DNA of 64,000 nt, taken from contig JANCRA010000124.1 of assembly GCA_024362935.1 (NCBI GenBank), forward strand, positions 868,001 to 932,000. The letters are read 5' to 3'. The notes below the pieces were generated by a model. It saw nothing but the letters and a program-made list of their open reading frames with translations, had not been told where the DNA came from and did no database searches. The DNA comes from Setophaga petechia (Eukaryota; Chordata; Aves; Passeriformes; Parulidae). How positions within the stretch are numbered: position 1 is the first letter of the stretch; the number at the start of each line of letters is the position of its first letter. Shown here one piece after another: positions 1 through 11,739 of this stretch. The position numbers and the translations under genes are program-made.

Positions 1-960
1 GGGAGTACTTACTTGTAAAAAGTGTTTGATATATTTTCTTTGAAGCAACTTTATTGACTGGTGACACCTTGGCATGCTATTCTCACATGCCACTTAACCT
101 GCCTGTTAAAAAACTGTCACATGTTTGCTAGTAAATGCAGGCTCAGATTCGTCACTGGACATATGTCCTACATTTTAACTGCTATGATCTTGAGGTAGTT
201 CCTTGTACACTGAAAGAAATGGATATTCCAAATAACTTAAGACAGTAGGAGCTAGTGCTGAACTCCTGCTTCAGCTGGAATGTGCTCTCTGTGCAGCTTT
301 AAACACTTCTGAACACTTCTTTTTTAAAACACTTTTTTTTTTTTAAACACTGCCTTTGGTGTGTGCTGGTGATCTCAGTACACTGCTGGGATGTTTGTTA
401 CAAAGGCTGAAGCTTTCTTACTGCAGGTCAAAATGTAGAGCATACTGGTAATAAATTTACTTTGGAAAATCGTGACATAAAGAGAAGGAAGGGCATGAGT
501 GATGCTACATCTTAACTTCTTCAGTTTAAGTTACAGCTAACTTCTTTTATGGCTTCAGTGTGTAGCCGTAATACCACAATATGACTGAAATTTGCCATGT
601 ATTTCTTGTTCTGTTGAAGGCGTATATTCTGCTTTTAGTGTACAGAATCTTTTAATGAATAATTCTTGGCAAGTCTTTCTGTTTAATCCTACAATTCTCC
701 TCTGCTGAATTGCTTATAAACAGCTTGTTACAGGATTACTAGAGACGTTGCAATTTCAGTTCACAATTCCATTTATGGCATTTCAGAAAAGAGTGCTGTA
801 AAATAAAGTTATAGGTTTGTATTTTCCCAGAGATCACATTTTGTACTTCATATTCTAAATGATGAACTGTAAATCCATTTATCTGAATAAAAAGGAACAG
901 TTATATGAGGTTTCATTTTTTCAAAAATAAAACAAATGCACAATTATTTGGAATTTCTCT
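1..960 (+). other. AT-rich noncoding DNA, possible 3' UTR end
   Basis: No frame stays open here. AATAAA hexamers occur at 450-455, 802-807, 886-891 and 926-931. The last is followed about 50 bases later by a T/GT-rich stretch (around 975-995), as expected downstream of a cleavage site. This would suit the distal 3' UTR of a plus-strand gene lying left of the window. AATAAA is also common by chance in AT-rich DNA, so the call is weak and no gene can be named. Confidence 0.2.
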
Positions 961-3900
961 GCTTTGATTTCGCAGTGTTTTTGTTGGCTTTGTCTCATGG
1001 GCAGTGTTTCCTTAGCTGAAGTTAAAATAATGTGTAAAAATAATTTAACCATTACACCATTCAAAAAATACAAAAGAACCTTTAGATAAAAATAGGTAGT
1101 TTATATATCAGATGAATGCCTTTCAAACTTAAATGTAAAGTAATTTTTCTATGTCTCAAGGGAATTTTTGTGGAACTCTACATGTAGTCAATACCTGAAA
1201 ACCCTGAAAGTCCTTAGAAGTCTGGGAAGACCTGACAATTTAGGTCCTCCACAACTATACTAACAGTTTTGGTCATAGAGCTGACAGAGTTTGGAAACCT
1301 AGATCACATGGACAGAAATATGTTTCTGTAAGAAACACTTTAATTACAAAAATAGTATATTATTTAGGTAAATATAGAAAACAGTTTGTGTATAGGAAGA
1401 TAATTCTTCACAGTACAAACCAAAGCTGAGAAAACGTCTGTTGTGGGCAATTAGGATGTAGTGACCCTTGAGTTTTAATCCCTCTTCAGATATCAAATAC
1501 TTTCGTCCATATACATAATTTAAACTCTGTCCCTCCTAAAGTCAGAATTGTGATAGTAATCAACATCAGCTGTGTTAAGGGGTGTTCAGATTAGCTAGAA
1601 TGTATCTGTGAGAATGCTTTGAAGATGAAAAGCTCTGTATCATGGTAAAAGGTCCTACTTTTTTATTACAACAAAAGTTTCTGTAAAGAAATAACAGTGC
1701 TGTGTACACATAGCTGAGCTTTGAATTGCTTTTGCTAATGTTACTTCAAAGGAACAGTATTTGCATGGAAGAAGGAAAAATAAAGCCTCAGTCAAGTCCA
1801 GTTTACCTTCTCCATTCATTCTTGCCAATCTCCCTGTCAAGAGTTCCCATTATGCTGTATTGCTTGTTGACTTTGTTGTTTCTGCCCTAGAAGTTCACAG
1901 AATGTTCTAAATAGTGATGGAATATTGCACACGTTAAAAGAAGAGTATTCTGTGTTAGACAAAATATGACTCAAAAAGGAAGCCCGTATTTGCCATTTGC
2001 TCTTACTGGGAGACTGGCTTTCTCTTTCACATTCCACGTTGCTTTCATCTTTGCTCCTGTATACTGGAAACAATTTTCTGGCCCCTGTCCTCAAAATAAT
2101 GATTTATGATTTCAACTGACTTCAAAGAAAAATTAATTTTTGTGTTTGGTGTTAGGAAAAATACTTCTAAAGAATAAATAAGCTTAAGGACTAGTGTACA
2201 TAAGCATCTGAGTCGGGTTCAGGAATATTTGAAAATTAAAGTTTCAAACTTTTTATTGGGATCTACTACTGAAACTGCTAGTTTATTGATTCTACAGATG
2301 TCGTGTAGAGCAGAGGGATCTGTGAACCCTCAAAAGTGTGCCAGCAAAAACCTAACTGAGGAAGTTCGAAAGACCTTTAGCAGGAGCTGAAAACATCTGT
2401 CTTTACACTGACTCTGCTGTGGGATTGTAACACTTTACATTGGTCCATACATTTGTAAAATGAGCAGCTGGGTTTTCCTAATTCGAAGCAAGTGGAAGTG
2501 TCTTGAAGGGGCCATTTCAGCAAAACAAACACCAGAAAATTCCCTCTCTAACATGTTTTTTTTCACAAGGAGGAACCATGAAGAAGATGACCTCATCATC
2601 TTCAAAGCTGAGATGTGCTTCTTGTGCACGAAATAACCTTAATTTAATGAAGATTGCGCAGTCCACAGACAGAGCAACTCTGGCATTTACAAAAGAGAAT
2701 TTTTTGTCATACAGATAATTTACTGATATAATAACTCTGAAGGCGTACATGCAAAGAAACACACACTGTGAGCTCAGGTATGTCAAATGTGCAAGATAAG
2801 ATAGTGGAGTTCAGAAACTTGACTTTTGACATTACTGACATAAGCTAGTTCAGAAGATAAAATGTAAACTGCAATTATGTGGTCATACTTTACTTCCTGA
2901 TTGTAATGTAAGGACTCAAAGTCCCCATTATCTTCAGTGATGCTACAGAGAAAATGGAACCTCAGATCATGTACGAAATGGTTACAGAACATAAGCATTA
3001 TTTTAATTAATAGCTGCATTGGTCTGCTAGTGTTAAGATGTGAGTAATTCTCTCTAATTTGGTCCACATACCAGTTAATTAATTTTTGTTTTATGAATGA
3101 AATATGAATGAAATGAATGAATGAAATGAATGAATGAAAAAAAAAGAAAAAAAAATGAATGAAAAAAAAAAAATTAAATACACGAGTGCATCCATATCAC
3201 CTGTGCATAGAAGTGCTTATTAAACTATTGTAGATAGCTAGAGTAAAAGCTGCCTTCCCATCCATGTGTCTTGGCCAAAACTTGCTCCTCTAGCACATGA
3301 TTCTATTTCCAGCATTTTTTCTAACCTATGTATCAGCTTAGCTCCCATCACACAGGTATTAAAAGGAGAAGAGTGCAAAAGAGTGGCCTAAGTATTTAAT
3401 TGGTTTATGCTGAGGTATGGTTATTCAAACCCCAGCTGGATTTTGTTTTCCCATATCCCTCTTTGACTGCATCTTGACTTCAGGTGCCTTCCTTGGCTCT
3501 GCTCAGGCACCACTTCTGAACGGTCTTGATTAAAAGTTAGGTCCTGGCGCAGGAGGGACAGTTACTCAGAGCCCGCTTCCCTACCTCCTCCTGGCCATGA
3601 GCCTGTGGGTACTCACTGCTGACCTAATAAATCCTTCAGTTATTATATGTTCATCCCACACAGCTGTGCTCTGGGTGGGTACCAGATCTTCACCTGTTTG
3701 ATGCCTCTGCCTGCTTCCATTTAGTGGGCTTGCAGTACCATTTCCCTGTAGTTAGCTCCCTGGTCCAGCAGGTCCTTTGTGGAGGTGAATAGAGCCTGAG
3801 CATTTAATGCTTAGATCTGAGGTTTGCCAGTGCTTCTAGCCAATGTCCATTGTAGGTACAGATTATGTCCTTCAGCAAGGTGATTTACATCTAGCAGCAG

Positions 3901-4585
3901 AATAGCTCCTTTTTATTGTGTGAGTGGCTTCTTTGCTAAAGTAGCCTGTGTAGCAATGTTAGCTTAACTGTGGTGTATGCCAACTTCCGGCTCATCATTC
4001 AGGTTTAAATAGCAATTAAGTATTACTTTTGTGCATGTAAAATTAAAAAAGAAGCTTTTTTAATGTCTTCTTTATATTGCCATCTTCCAAAACGATAAAG
4101 GAATTTTGAGTTGAGGTGTCAGCTTAAAATACAATTTAATTCATTAACTATTGTAAAATATTTAGAGGGAAGCTAAAAAGGTATTTAAAATTTTATACCT
4201 AATAATTTAGTTGATCTAAGTTGATCTAGTGTCATAAGAGGAGTAATATAAATCCTCTGATCAGAGAACATATACTTTCTAGCTGAGTAAAAGGGTAATG
4301 TTTTGAATGAGTTGATGTCTGCCAGTATCTATTGTCTATGGCATTCATCTTATTGTAGTTTAGAAATATGCAATATTATAAAAAATCATCCCCAAATGAG
4401 ATGGCAAAACTACTTATGAATGATAGGCTAAAGGATTGATAAAAAATATAGGTCACTGTGTCAAAATACTGAAGATCTCAGCCTCACGTCTCTGAATAGG
4501 TGATCAGTTATTGGAGAAAGCTGCACACTTTGTAGTGAGATCAAAGTGCCCCAAATGTCAAGAGAGACATCAGAAGTAACTTTTC
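961..4585. other. AT-rich unique-looking DNA, no gene seen
   Basis: The short open frames here (up to 94 codons) have no recognisable domains and no splice context I would trust. The only structured element is the simple repeat at 3092-3178. A mildly GC-richer patch at about 3480-3850 resembles neither CR1 nor an LTR I know. Confidence 0.6.
3092..3178. repeat. Simple repeat (GAAT)n passing into an A-rich tract
   Basis: Imperfect units of the type ATGAATGA/GAAATGAAT run from about 3092 to 3136. Poly-A stretches broken by single G and GAAT units follow. The order of tetramers then A-run could reflect slippage at the tail of an old insertion, but no retroelement body is visible next to it. Confidence 0.85.
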
Positions 4586-5350
4586 GTGCTGTCCCCGTTA
4601 CAGCAAGAGTCATTTGGCAAACCTGAGCAGGAGAGCCGTGGTATCACACCAAGTAGTTTTGCCATGGTCTGCACATCTGCGAACAGAAGGGAAAGAATTT
4701 CCCAAGATAATTTTTCAGGAGAGTTCTCTGGTTCTCAATCAACCACTAAGGAGCATCCTGAGACATCGCTGCCCAGGCATGAGTCTCATTCAGTTTCAGG
4801 GCACAAGAAAAAATCTCTTTGACTGTAACAAGAAATTTCCATGCTAAGGAAGCTTCCCTGTCCAATCACCCAGGAGCCACTCTGGCAGTCACATTTGAAC
4901 CACCTGAGCTGGGATCCCTTTGCAGCTACATCTCCCCGCTCACAGTCAGACCAGCATTCATCACTGGCTCAACCCCAAGTTTCCTAAAACAAGGTCTCAC
5001 AAGTCAAGATCTTTAAAATAGTTCAATCTTGGTGTGATAACTAAATAACAAGCTAACAGCTCGAGCTGGTGCCTCTGAGGAGGGACCCTGAACAAACGAA
5101 CACCTGGGCTTTTATACCTTCACAGTCTAAGCACACCAAAGTCTCCCTTTTCATCCAGAGCCCTCGGCTCCTTCTGTGTCTCAGTGTCCCATCACTTGGC
5201 CAGCCACAGGTCCCTGTGCCCTCTGATGTGCAAAGGGTCGGCAGTCCACGGTCTCTTGCATCTTGCTTAGGCTCAGGCCCATGTCCTGGCAGAGCTCAGT
5301 CTGCAGCCTGCACTACAGCTTGCACACTGAGCTGTCTGCACTGACTACAT
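4586..5350 (-). mobile_element. LTR-like block with a TATA box (minus strand), unclassified
   Basis: This block is clearly GC-richer than its surroundings. Read on the minus strand it carries a good TATA box, TATAAAA (plus 5110-5116), followed by a GGGTCCCTCCTCAGAGG-type segment and a 12-bp palindrome, CAGCTCGAGCTG (5058-5069). The minus-strand start would be TGTAGTCAGTG near 5350. Composition and promoter layout suit an endogenous retroviral LTR, with U3 at about 5350-5120 and transcribed sequence below 5090. I could not find a convincing polyadenylation signal, the other terminus or a target-site duplication. Plus-strand frames of 65-91 codons here look like chance. An old unique promoter is the main alternative. 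Confidence 0.42.
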
Positions 5351-6516
5351 TTAACATCCATCAGATGCTCACGTGACAGAAATAGTTTTCAGCAGATGAA
5401 ATTTTGTCTATCCATCTAATTTTCACTATTTGTCTTTGAGCAAGATTTAAGAGACAGCTATAAGGTAAAAATCGGGGTTCTTGGCATCAACATCTTTTCT
5501 GGTTTTTTTAGCTGCTAAACAAGTTGAACATGATTAACCAAGAGTATTGATGTGCAGGATGTTTCTCTTCTGAAAGTATGCTCTGCTGTAGCCACCAGTG
5601 TATCTTTGAAAGGGAAAATCTTTAGTGTAGATGTGCAAAAGTGTTAAGACAATGATTTGTAACTGCACAGAATGTATTGAGATGGTCTCTGCCTCAAAGA
5701 GCTTACTGTTTATGGTGATCCAAATGGGTAGGGAGGAGAGACAGAAGGAATTGAAGATACTTGAGCAATGAAAATGTGGTAACAGAGTCCAATGTCTCAG
5801 CTCTCCTAATCCCATACATCTTCCACTGAGCCAGACTAAGTTACGGACTCTGAGCTTCTTCAAGCAATGACAAGTAGTAGTCATCCAAATTCTAGTTTTG
5901 AACTAATTTTAAATTTAGGACTCACCCCCCGATGCTGCTGTGCACTAATTACACCCCCCACCCCCAATCAGCTCAACCATCTGCACCCCTCCCTTCTTAA
6001 GAGAACTTTGCCAAAACTTCCCTAACTGTCCCTAGGGACAATGTATAAGAGATATTTAAGTTTCTTCAGAGAATTCTCATACAACTCTGGAAAGCAGAAA
6101 GGAGGAAGCAGAAGACTGATTATCTCTACAGCTGATCTACTTGAATGAAACAGGAGCCTAAAACCCCCCATAATGAGAATTGTTTAACAGGTTTCTGAGC
6201 CCTGTGGAATCACCACCATGCTTCTCAGAAAGTCTTTTTTCCTATTTTTTCATTAAATAGGAGTATATTTATTTAACTTGTTTTTCTAAGCACTTATTTG
6301 AAATATTTAGGTATAGAAAGGGGCAGAGTTACGCTGTGGTGATTGATGTGTCTTGTTACTGTAATGACTGACCATTTGAGTTTAACAAGCTTTAGCAAAC
6401 TGAATAGCTGTTACCTGTGTACAACTCGGCAGCTATTAAGAAGATTTGTGTGTTTAGTCTGGTCATGAGGAGAAAGCAGAGCTCTAGAAGGAAACAATGC
6501 AGCACATGTTTCAGAC
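5351..6516. other. Unique-looking noncoding DNA
   Basis: No repeat family or gene is recognised. A minus-strand frame of 116 codons (5534-5884) has no domain signature, and its length is not surprising in this composition. Short C-runs occur at about 5925-5965. Confidence 0.6.
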
Positions 6517-7765
6517 TGTCATGGTTTGACACTGGCAAAACGCCAGTGCTGCCATAAGAACATCCTCTCCCTGACGTCTGCTGTGAGGTGAGACCTGGAA
6601 TGAGCAAAGCAGGCTCCTACTTAGGGGAAAGAAAAAAACTTTATTAACTAAACTACTAAGAAAGAAAAAAAACCACACAAGGAAAATGAAAACTGCACAG
6701 AGACAATTTCCCTCCTTCCCACCAAATTCCCAGTACATTTACATTTCCCAAATCACCAACTCTTGGTCTGGCAACCACCCTTTAGATAATCAAATCCTCA
6801 GTTCATCAAGAGTAGAAGGAGTCCTTCCTTGTGCCATGGACTTCTTGTCACATGCAGCACTGCCCGGAGATCCTTTGCCATTGTGACCTCTTCCTTCCAT
6901 GCCCGGTGCTCTCACCATCATGCATGGGCAAGGCTGCTTCTACGGTGGTCTTTTTAAGGATGCCTCGTCCCGTTCCAAACAGAGCATAGTCTCATCTCTG
7001 GGACCTCTGTCCCCCCCATTTTTTTACACCCCCTGGGGCCGAGGGGTCTCAGCACTGAACTCTCTTGGCTCTGAGCCCTTGCTTCCCCCTGGAATGCAGC
7101 CTCTGTATCACAAGGAAACAGCTCATGGCTATACAAAAAAAAAAGAGTCCAGCAAAAATGCCACTCCATCTTCTCCATTCCTCCAACATTTCTCTCTCTC
7201 TCTTGCCAGACCTCATCACTGGCCTATTTTCTCCTTCATCCTCTACTCTTATCTCTTTTCTAGGAAGGGTTAATGTTCTGTAAAGTTTTCATTGTCCACA
7301 AAGGGTTAAAAGCTCTCACAAGCAGCTGACTTCTCCCGCACCGCCACCCCCCCCCCCCCGCCTTTCGCAGCAGCACATGAAATCACATTCCAAGACAACA
7401 GTCCCAGGCACGGCTCTCTCTCTCTGGGGGGGCTGTCCGATGGCTCCTGGGGTCTCTCTCTCTCCCACCCTTCCACCCTCGGGGGGGACAGGCCTACCTC
7501 TCCCAGGGCTGCATGGCTTTCCCCTCCCCCCGCCCAGCTAGCAGCTGGGCCGTGGTGAGAGACGCAATTCTTCCCGCCGGAAATTCAAAGGGAGCTCCAA
7601 GGTGGAGAGCCCTGCTTTTAACCCCTGTGTGGGTGTTCTCAGAGGTGTGTCCAAACATTCCCAGTGGCCACACCAGGTGCCAATATCAAAATCTGAGCAC
7701 CCATTGGCCTGACAGCGGCATATCCCAGAAATCCCAAAAAACGTATTTCCTGTGAAGTCACCACA
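6517..7765 (-). mobile_element. Solo LTR of an avian ERV (ERVL-type), minus strand
   Basis: The element starts TGTCATGGTTTGACACTGGC at 6517 and ends CACCACA at 7765, so it has the TG...CA termini of an LTR, at 1249 bp. Flanking pentamers are CAGAC (6512-6516) and TAGAC (7766-7770), four of five bases the same. This fits the 5-bp target-site duplication of ERVL elements. On the minus strand there is an AATAAA signal (plus 6640-6645) about 125 bases from the 3' terminus, and a TATA-like TGTAAAAAAA (plus 7019-7028), probably a decayed TATA box. The whole body matches a long LTR family I recognise from songbird genomes. No viral coding sequence flanks it, so it is a solo LTR left by recombination. 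Plus-strand frames inside it are not genes. Confidence 0.85.
7347..7359. repeat. C13 homopolymer inside the solo LTR
   Basis: Thirteen consecutive C lie in a C-rich stretch of the LTR. The run is length-variable by nature and prone to sequencing error. Confidence 0.9.
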
Positions 7766-8106
7766 TAGACCTCTTTAGTATGCTCGCAGAAGGCTTGTGA
7801 TTAGAATTTGTGCAAAATTAAGAGTTTGTGGTGTGTTGACCCTGGCTGGATGCTAGGTGCCTACCAAGTCACTTTGTTACTTCCTTCCTCAGGAGGACTG
7901 GAGGAGGGGAGAAAGATGAAAAAACACGTAGTCAAGAATAAGGCAGGTTAATAAAGTAAAAAGAATGGCTGCATGTGGAAGTAGAGGAAAACAATAGATT
8001 TATTCTCTACTTCCCATCAGCGGGTAATGTCCAGCCACCTCTTGGGAAGTAAAGCTTCTGTTTGTGCAATTGCTCTGGAAGATAAACATCATAAAACAAA
8101 TATTCT

Positions 8107-8127
8107 CCCCCCCCCCCCCCCCCCCCC
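8107..8127. repeat. C21 homopolymer within the solo LTR
   Basis: There are 21 uninterrupted C, followed by TCCCC and CT-rich sequence. The run sits at a naturally C-rich place in this LTR family and has probably expanded by slippage. It gives a false proline-rich frame on plus and a glycine-rich frame on minus. Confidence 0.9.
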
Positions 8128-8151
8128 TCCCCACTTCCTCCTCCTTTCCCT

Positions 8152-8191
8152 TAGCTTGTATTGCTGTATTGTAGCTTGTATTGCTGTATTG
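8152..8191. repeat. Perfect 20-bp tandem duplication in the LTR
   Basis: A 20-bp unit starting TAGCTTGTATTGC occupies 8152-8171 and is repeated without change at 8172-8191. In related LTRs this is the place of the TATA-box segment on the minus strand, so the duplication probably copied a decayed core promoter. Lack of divergence between the units implies a duplication younger than the insertion. Confidence 0.9.
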
Positions 8192-8442
8192 CTGACCAGA
8201 CACAATATGATATGAAATATTCTTTCAGCTAGTTTGGGTCAGCTGTCCTGGCTCTGTCCCCTCCCAAGATCTTGCTCATCCCAGCCTAATGGCGAAAGGA
8301 GAACCTGGTGCTGTGCCAGCGCTGCTCAGCAGCAGCCAAGGCACTGCTGTGTTATCAACACCTTTCCAGCTACTAATGCAAAGCACAGCGCTGTGAGGAC
8401 TGCTGTGGGAAAATTAACTCCATCCCAGCCAGACCAAATACA

Positions 8443-10127
8443 GAGCTTTACAATCTAAGGGACCACAGCTGATGAGCATTTCTCCCAGTCCTGAAACAGG
8501 GATTTTATCAATTTTATTGATTAAGGTAGGAGCTAAAATTCCCCAAAAATATTGCTGGGGAATGCATTATGGAGCTAAGGTACTTCAGCTGCTAAATGAA
8601 TACATACTTACAGAAATAATTCTCAAGACCTTATTTAGAAAGTACTTAAAGTCACTGCTTGTAGTGAGGCCCTAAGGAAACAATTTTCAACAAGAATGTA
8701 GGAAAACTTCTTGTGCTACAACAGGTCGAAGGATTCCATGACTCATTTGAATTGCAGAGAGGAAGGATGACTGGTAGAATTAAGAAAGGTTGGCAGAATA
8801 ACAAAGTAAATGTAAATTGATGTATGAGCAGGACATGGTGTGTGGGTGTACATACTGAGGGTCTGAATGTGCTGCTTACTATTGTGAAAAAGGCACAAGT
8901 TCAAATGGCAGAAGTGGAAGATTTCAAAAGCTCTTGGCAAAGAGCTCCTGACTCAGTGGGAGCAGAATAACTTAAAACCCATCTGAAAGCCAGCAGTAAG
9001 TGCTCCTTTATCTTTAGTATTATTAATAGCTGAGTCAGACTTTTGAGTGACGTTAGCCTAATCATAATAGCTTGTTATATAAGACGAAAGGTATTGGCTA
9101 TGGAAGGGAAGAAAAACAAGCAACAGACTAGAATACACAGCAAATATGATGAGTTACTTTGAGCTAATTATCTAATTTATTTTTCCAGCTGATATTCTTG
9201 TTAGGGGAAACTTCTGTTTAGTTATCTCTCTAAGCCAGTAAGAAATTGAAAGGGAAGCAAAGTATTCTTGCTATGAATTCATCCTCTGTATTGCATGTGC
9301 TCTGATGTCCTGGACCATAAAAGAAGATGACAAGACATGGAAACAGAACATGTGCTCATTTCATGTGAAAGGATCTTTGCACTTTGTACAGAGAGAGAGA
9401 AGAGAGTCTTGTGATCCTTACAGACAGATCCTTAATGTAGCTATTCAATAGTTTTTGGTCTCTACATTTCTCTACAAAGTAGAGCAAGGAGGCATATGGG
9501 GATATAAAAAAATTAAGTATTGCTTCACATAGTTATTTTAGGGAATTTTCCTGGAGACAACTGGACATATTGGACCATTATACCTCTTTGTCTATCTGCA
9601 CCTGTCTTTCTCACCTCCTCCTATTTTACTGTCCAATGCCATTCCAATCCAAGTGGACAGAAGTCTCAAGAATATTGGTTCCCTTGAGATCTGTGAAAAC
9701 ATGTGGCTGGGTAGAATAGGGAGAGACAGTTAATAAACAATTCTTTTCAACAACTTCTACCAAAGGAGAAGACTAAAGCACAGTCATTTTATTGTTAAAG
9801 AAAAAAAGATGTACTGAAACCCAGCCCTCAGGATTCTTTTAGTTAGTTATATCCTGGCCAAAGCAGCAACAGGTACCTTTTCTGAACAGTGATAATAATT
9901 TTCATCTCTGCAGGATGTAATGACTGGACAACATAAAATAAGATGCAAAGTCTGGAAAAAAATTTCCTATTGATTTAACCCACAAGCTAAAGGCAGGAAA
10001 AATGCATCCTTGGGCAGTAGGACTACAGACTTACCACACTACGTTTTTGTTTTCCATTAGCAGATTTCATTACTTTTTGTACTATTCCCCTTCACTTTCA
10101 TTGTAAAGCTCAGATCATATATTCCTA
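8443..10127. other. AT-rich noncoding DNA, nothing recognised
   Basis: No open frame exceeds 67 codons and I see no repeat family. A GA-rich stretch is present near 9390-9407. Confidence 0.6.
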
Positions 10128-10250
10128 TATTACAAAATCATATAATCATTATGATTGAAAAAGACCTTTGAGATCATCAAGTCCAACCAACAACATAGCA
10201 TCACCATGCTATGATGACCATCAAACATTACCACCATTAAGCCATACTTT
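10128..10250 (-). mobile_element. CR1 LINE 3'-end fragment (minus strand)
   Basis: The sequence carries the hallmark of an inverted CR1 3' end: repeated AATCAT units, then GACCTTTGAGATCATCAAG and TCCAACCA. In sense orientation this is the GGTTGGACTTGATGATCTC...GGTC block with the terminal ATTCTATGAT-type octamers. Only about 120 bp remain. The part beyond TCCAACCA is degraded (CATCACCATGCTATG and onward) and fades by about 10250. CR1 copies are usually 5'-truncated, as here. Confidence 0.8.
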
Positions 10251-10994
10251 CCATTTTCCTTTATTTTAGTCTTATGTTTTGCTCATCTCATTTTATCTTT
10301 CCAGTTTATCTTTCCATTTTAGCTTTCCAGTTTGCCTTGTGAATTCTTGCACATTCATTTTGAGGTTTCTGGAAAAACAACAACAACTATAACAACAACA
10401 AAAAAGTAAACTCCAAAGAAAATTGTAAAACCCCCTGATTTCCTGAGAACAATTTGATGCACAATGCCTTACTCTGTTTCCAGTACTGTGGCAAATACAT
10501 TTGTGCAACAAGCTTTTCCAAGAAATTATGCACTGGAATAAATTTTAATTTGTATAGTTTCTGTGACTTCATGGTTCTGTGTTAATATTGTGTAGGTATT
10601 TGATTATACTGACTCCAAATAAACTACTTGCTGCCTGACAAATTTTCAGCAAATTTACCTGGCAATCATTTCAGCATGGGAAATGCTTCTTATTGCATAG
10701 CATCTTTTCTGACTAGGCTGAAGAAATTTATTTGATATTTAAATATTCTGTCTCTCCAATTAGCTGTCAGCTGCATGCCAACATCATAATAATGCAAAAC
10801 AGAATGAGTAGATGCTGTTTGGTTGATTAATTAGTACTTCTTGATAAAAGATTGTAAAATGTAAGACATTATTATTATTCATAAATGTGTGTAATGTTAC
10901 TTTGTGCATGAGGAGGAAAACAATTTTTAAGGAAAACATTTTTTTAAGGAAAACTGTTCTATAAAAGGAAATTTACTCAAATATTTTGATTTTT
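10251..10994. other. AT-rich noncoding DNA
   Basis: A pyrimidine-rich stretch at about 10290-10335 has three near copies of CTTTCCAGTTT/CTTTCCATTTT. Nothing else is recognised, and minus-strand frames of 61-72 codons are not gene-like. Confidence 0.6.
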
Positions 10995-11739
10995 GTCAGT
11001 TCATCATTCTCCCACTGCTCAGGAAGAGGAGTTGGTCCCCTGCTGCATAATGGGCACTCTCCCATAGGAGAGAGTTTTCCATCAACTTCTCCAACATGGC
11101 TCCACCTCAGGACCAACAACTCTCTGTGAACTGCTGTAATGTGGGTCCATCCCATGGGCACCAGTCCCCCTCAAACTGCTGCAGTGTGGGTCACTCTTCC
11201 ATGGGGTGCAGTCCATCAAGGACAGGCTGCTCCAGCCTGGGGCCAGGGTCCCTCTCTCCACAGATCACCCACAGGATCACAGCCTCCTCCAGGCATCCCC
11301 CTGCTCCAGCATGGGCACCTCCATGGGATGCAGGTGGATCTCTGCATCCCTGTGAATCCCCATGGGCTGCAGGGGCACAGCTGCTTCACCAAGGGCTGCA
11401 CCACGGCCTGCAGGGGAATCTCAGCTCCAGTGCCTGGAGCAGCTCCTGCCCCCCCTCTACACTGACCTTGGTGTCTGCAGAGTTGTTCTTCTCACATGTT
11501 CTCTCTCTGCTCTTCTCAAGTCAAAATTACAACTCTGCAACCCCTTTTGGTTTTGAATTCTTCTCAAATACATTATCAGAGAAGTGTTACCATCATTTCT
11601 AATTAGCCTAGCAGCATGTGCATCTTTGGAGCCACCAGGGATTTTTCCAGGAACATGAAAGAAAAACAACAGCAGTTTCTCATAGAAGACATCTCTGTAG
11701 CCCCACTGCTACCAAAATCAGACCATGCAACCCAATAAA
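10995..11739 (-). mobile_element. Truncated ERVL-type LTR (minus strand)
   Basis: Read on minus, this begins TTTATTGGGTTGCATGG (plus 11739 downward). It continues through a CTGCAGACACCAAGGTCAGTG block, then tandem units of about 35-45 bp of the type GGACTGCACCCCATGGAAG...CACTGGAGCAG, and reaches AGTGGGAGAATGATGAACTGAC (plus 10995). This is the same LTR family as the plus-strand copy at 17476-18884, and the order of blocks is identical. The last roughly 300 bp of the LTR, including its polyadenylation signal and CACCACA end, are absent. Plus-strand frames of 108 and 168 codons are by-products of the GC-rich tandem units. No target-site duplication can be judged because one end is missing. Confidence 0.8.

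Larger units (their letters stand above)
7827..8442 (-). mobile_element. Second solo LTR (ERVL-type), minus strand
   Basis: The element opens TGTGGTGTGTTGACCCTGGC at 7827 and closes CAAATACA at 8442 (616 bp). The internal order is that of a common avian ERVL LTR: the CACTTCCCATCAGC-like block, then a C-rich tract, then the GGTCAGCTGTCCTGGCTCTG block, then a GAAAATTAACTCCATCCCAGCC end. Reading the minus strand as sense puts the GGGTCAACCCACCACA-type end at the 3' side, as in related avian LTRs. Flanks are GAGTT (7822-7826) and GAGCT (8443-8447), a one-mismatch 5-bp duplication. No internal retroviral sequence is attached. The element starts 61 bp after the end of the previous LTR, in the same orientation. 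Confidence 0.85.

Noticed and set aside
2503..2786. Overlapping plus and minus frames of 71-89 codons
   Set aside because: Shadow frames of one another in unique AT-rich DNA with no domain or splice support.
11096..11602. 168-codon plus-strand frame rich in Ser, Pro, Cys and His
   Set aside because: Lies antisense in the truncated LTR; the open frame comes from its GC-rich tandem units.
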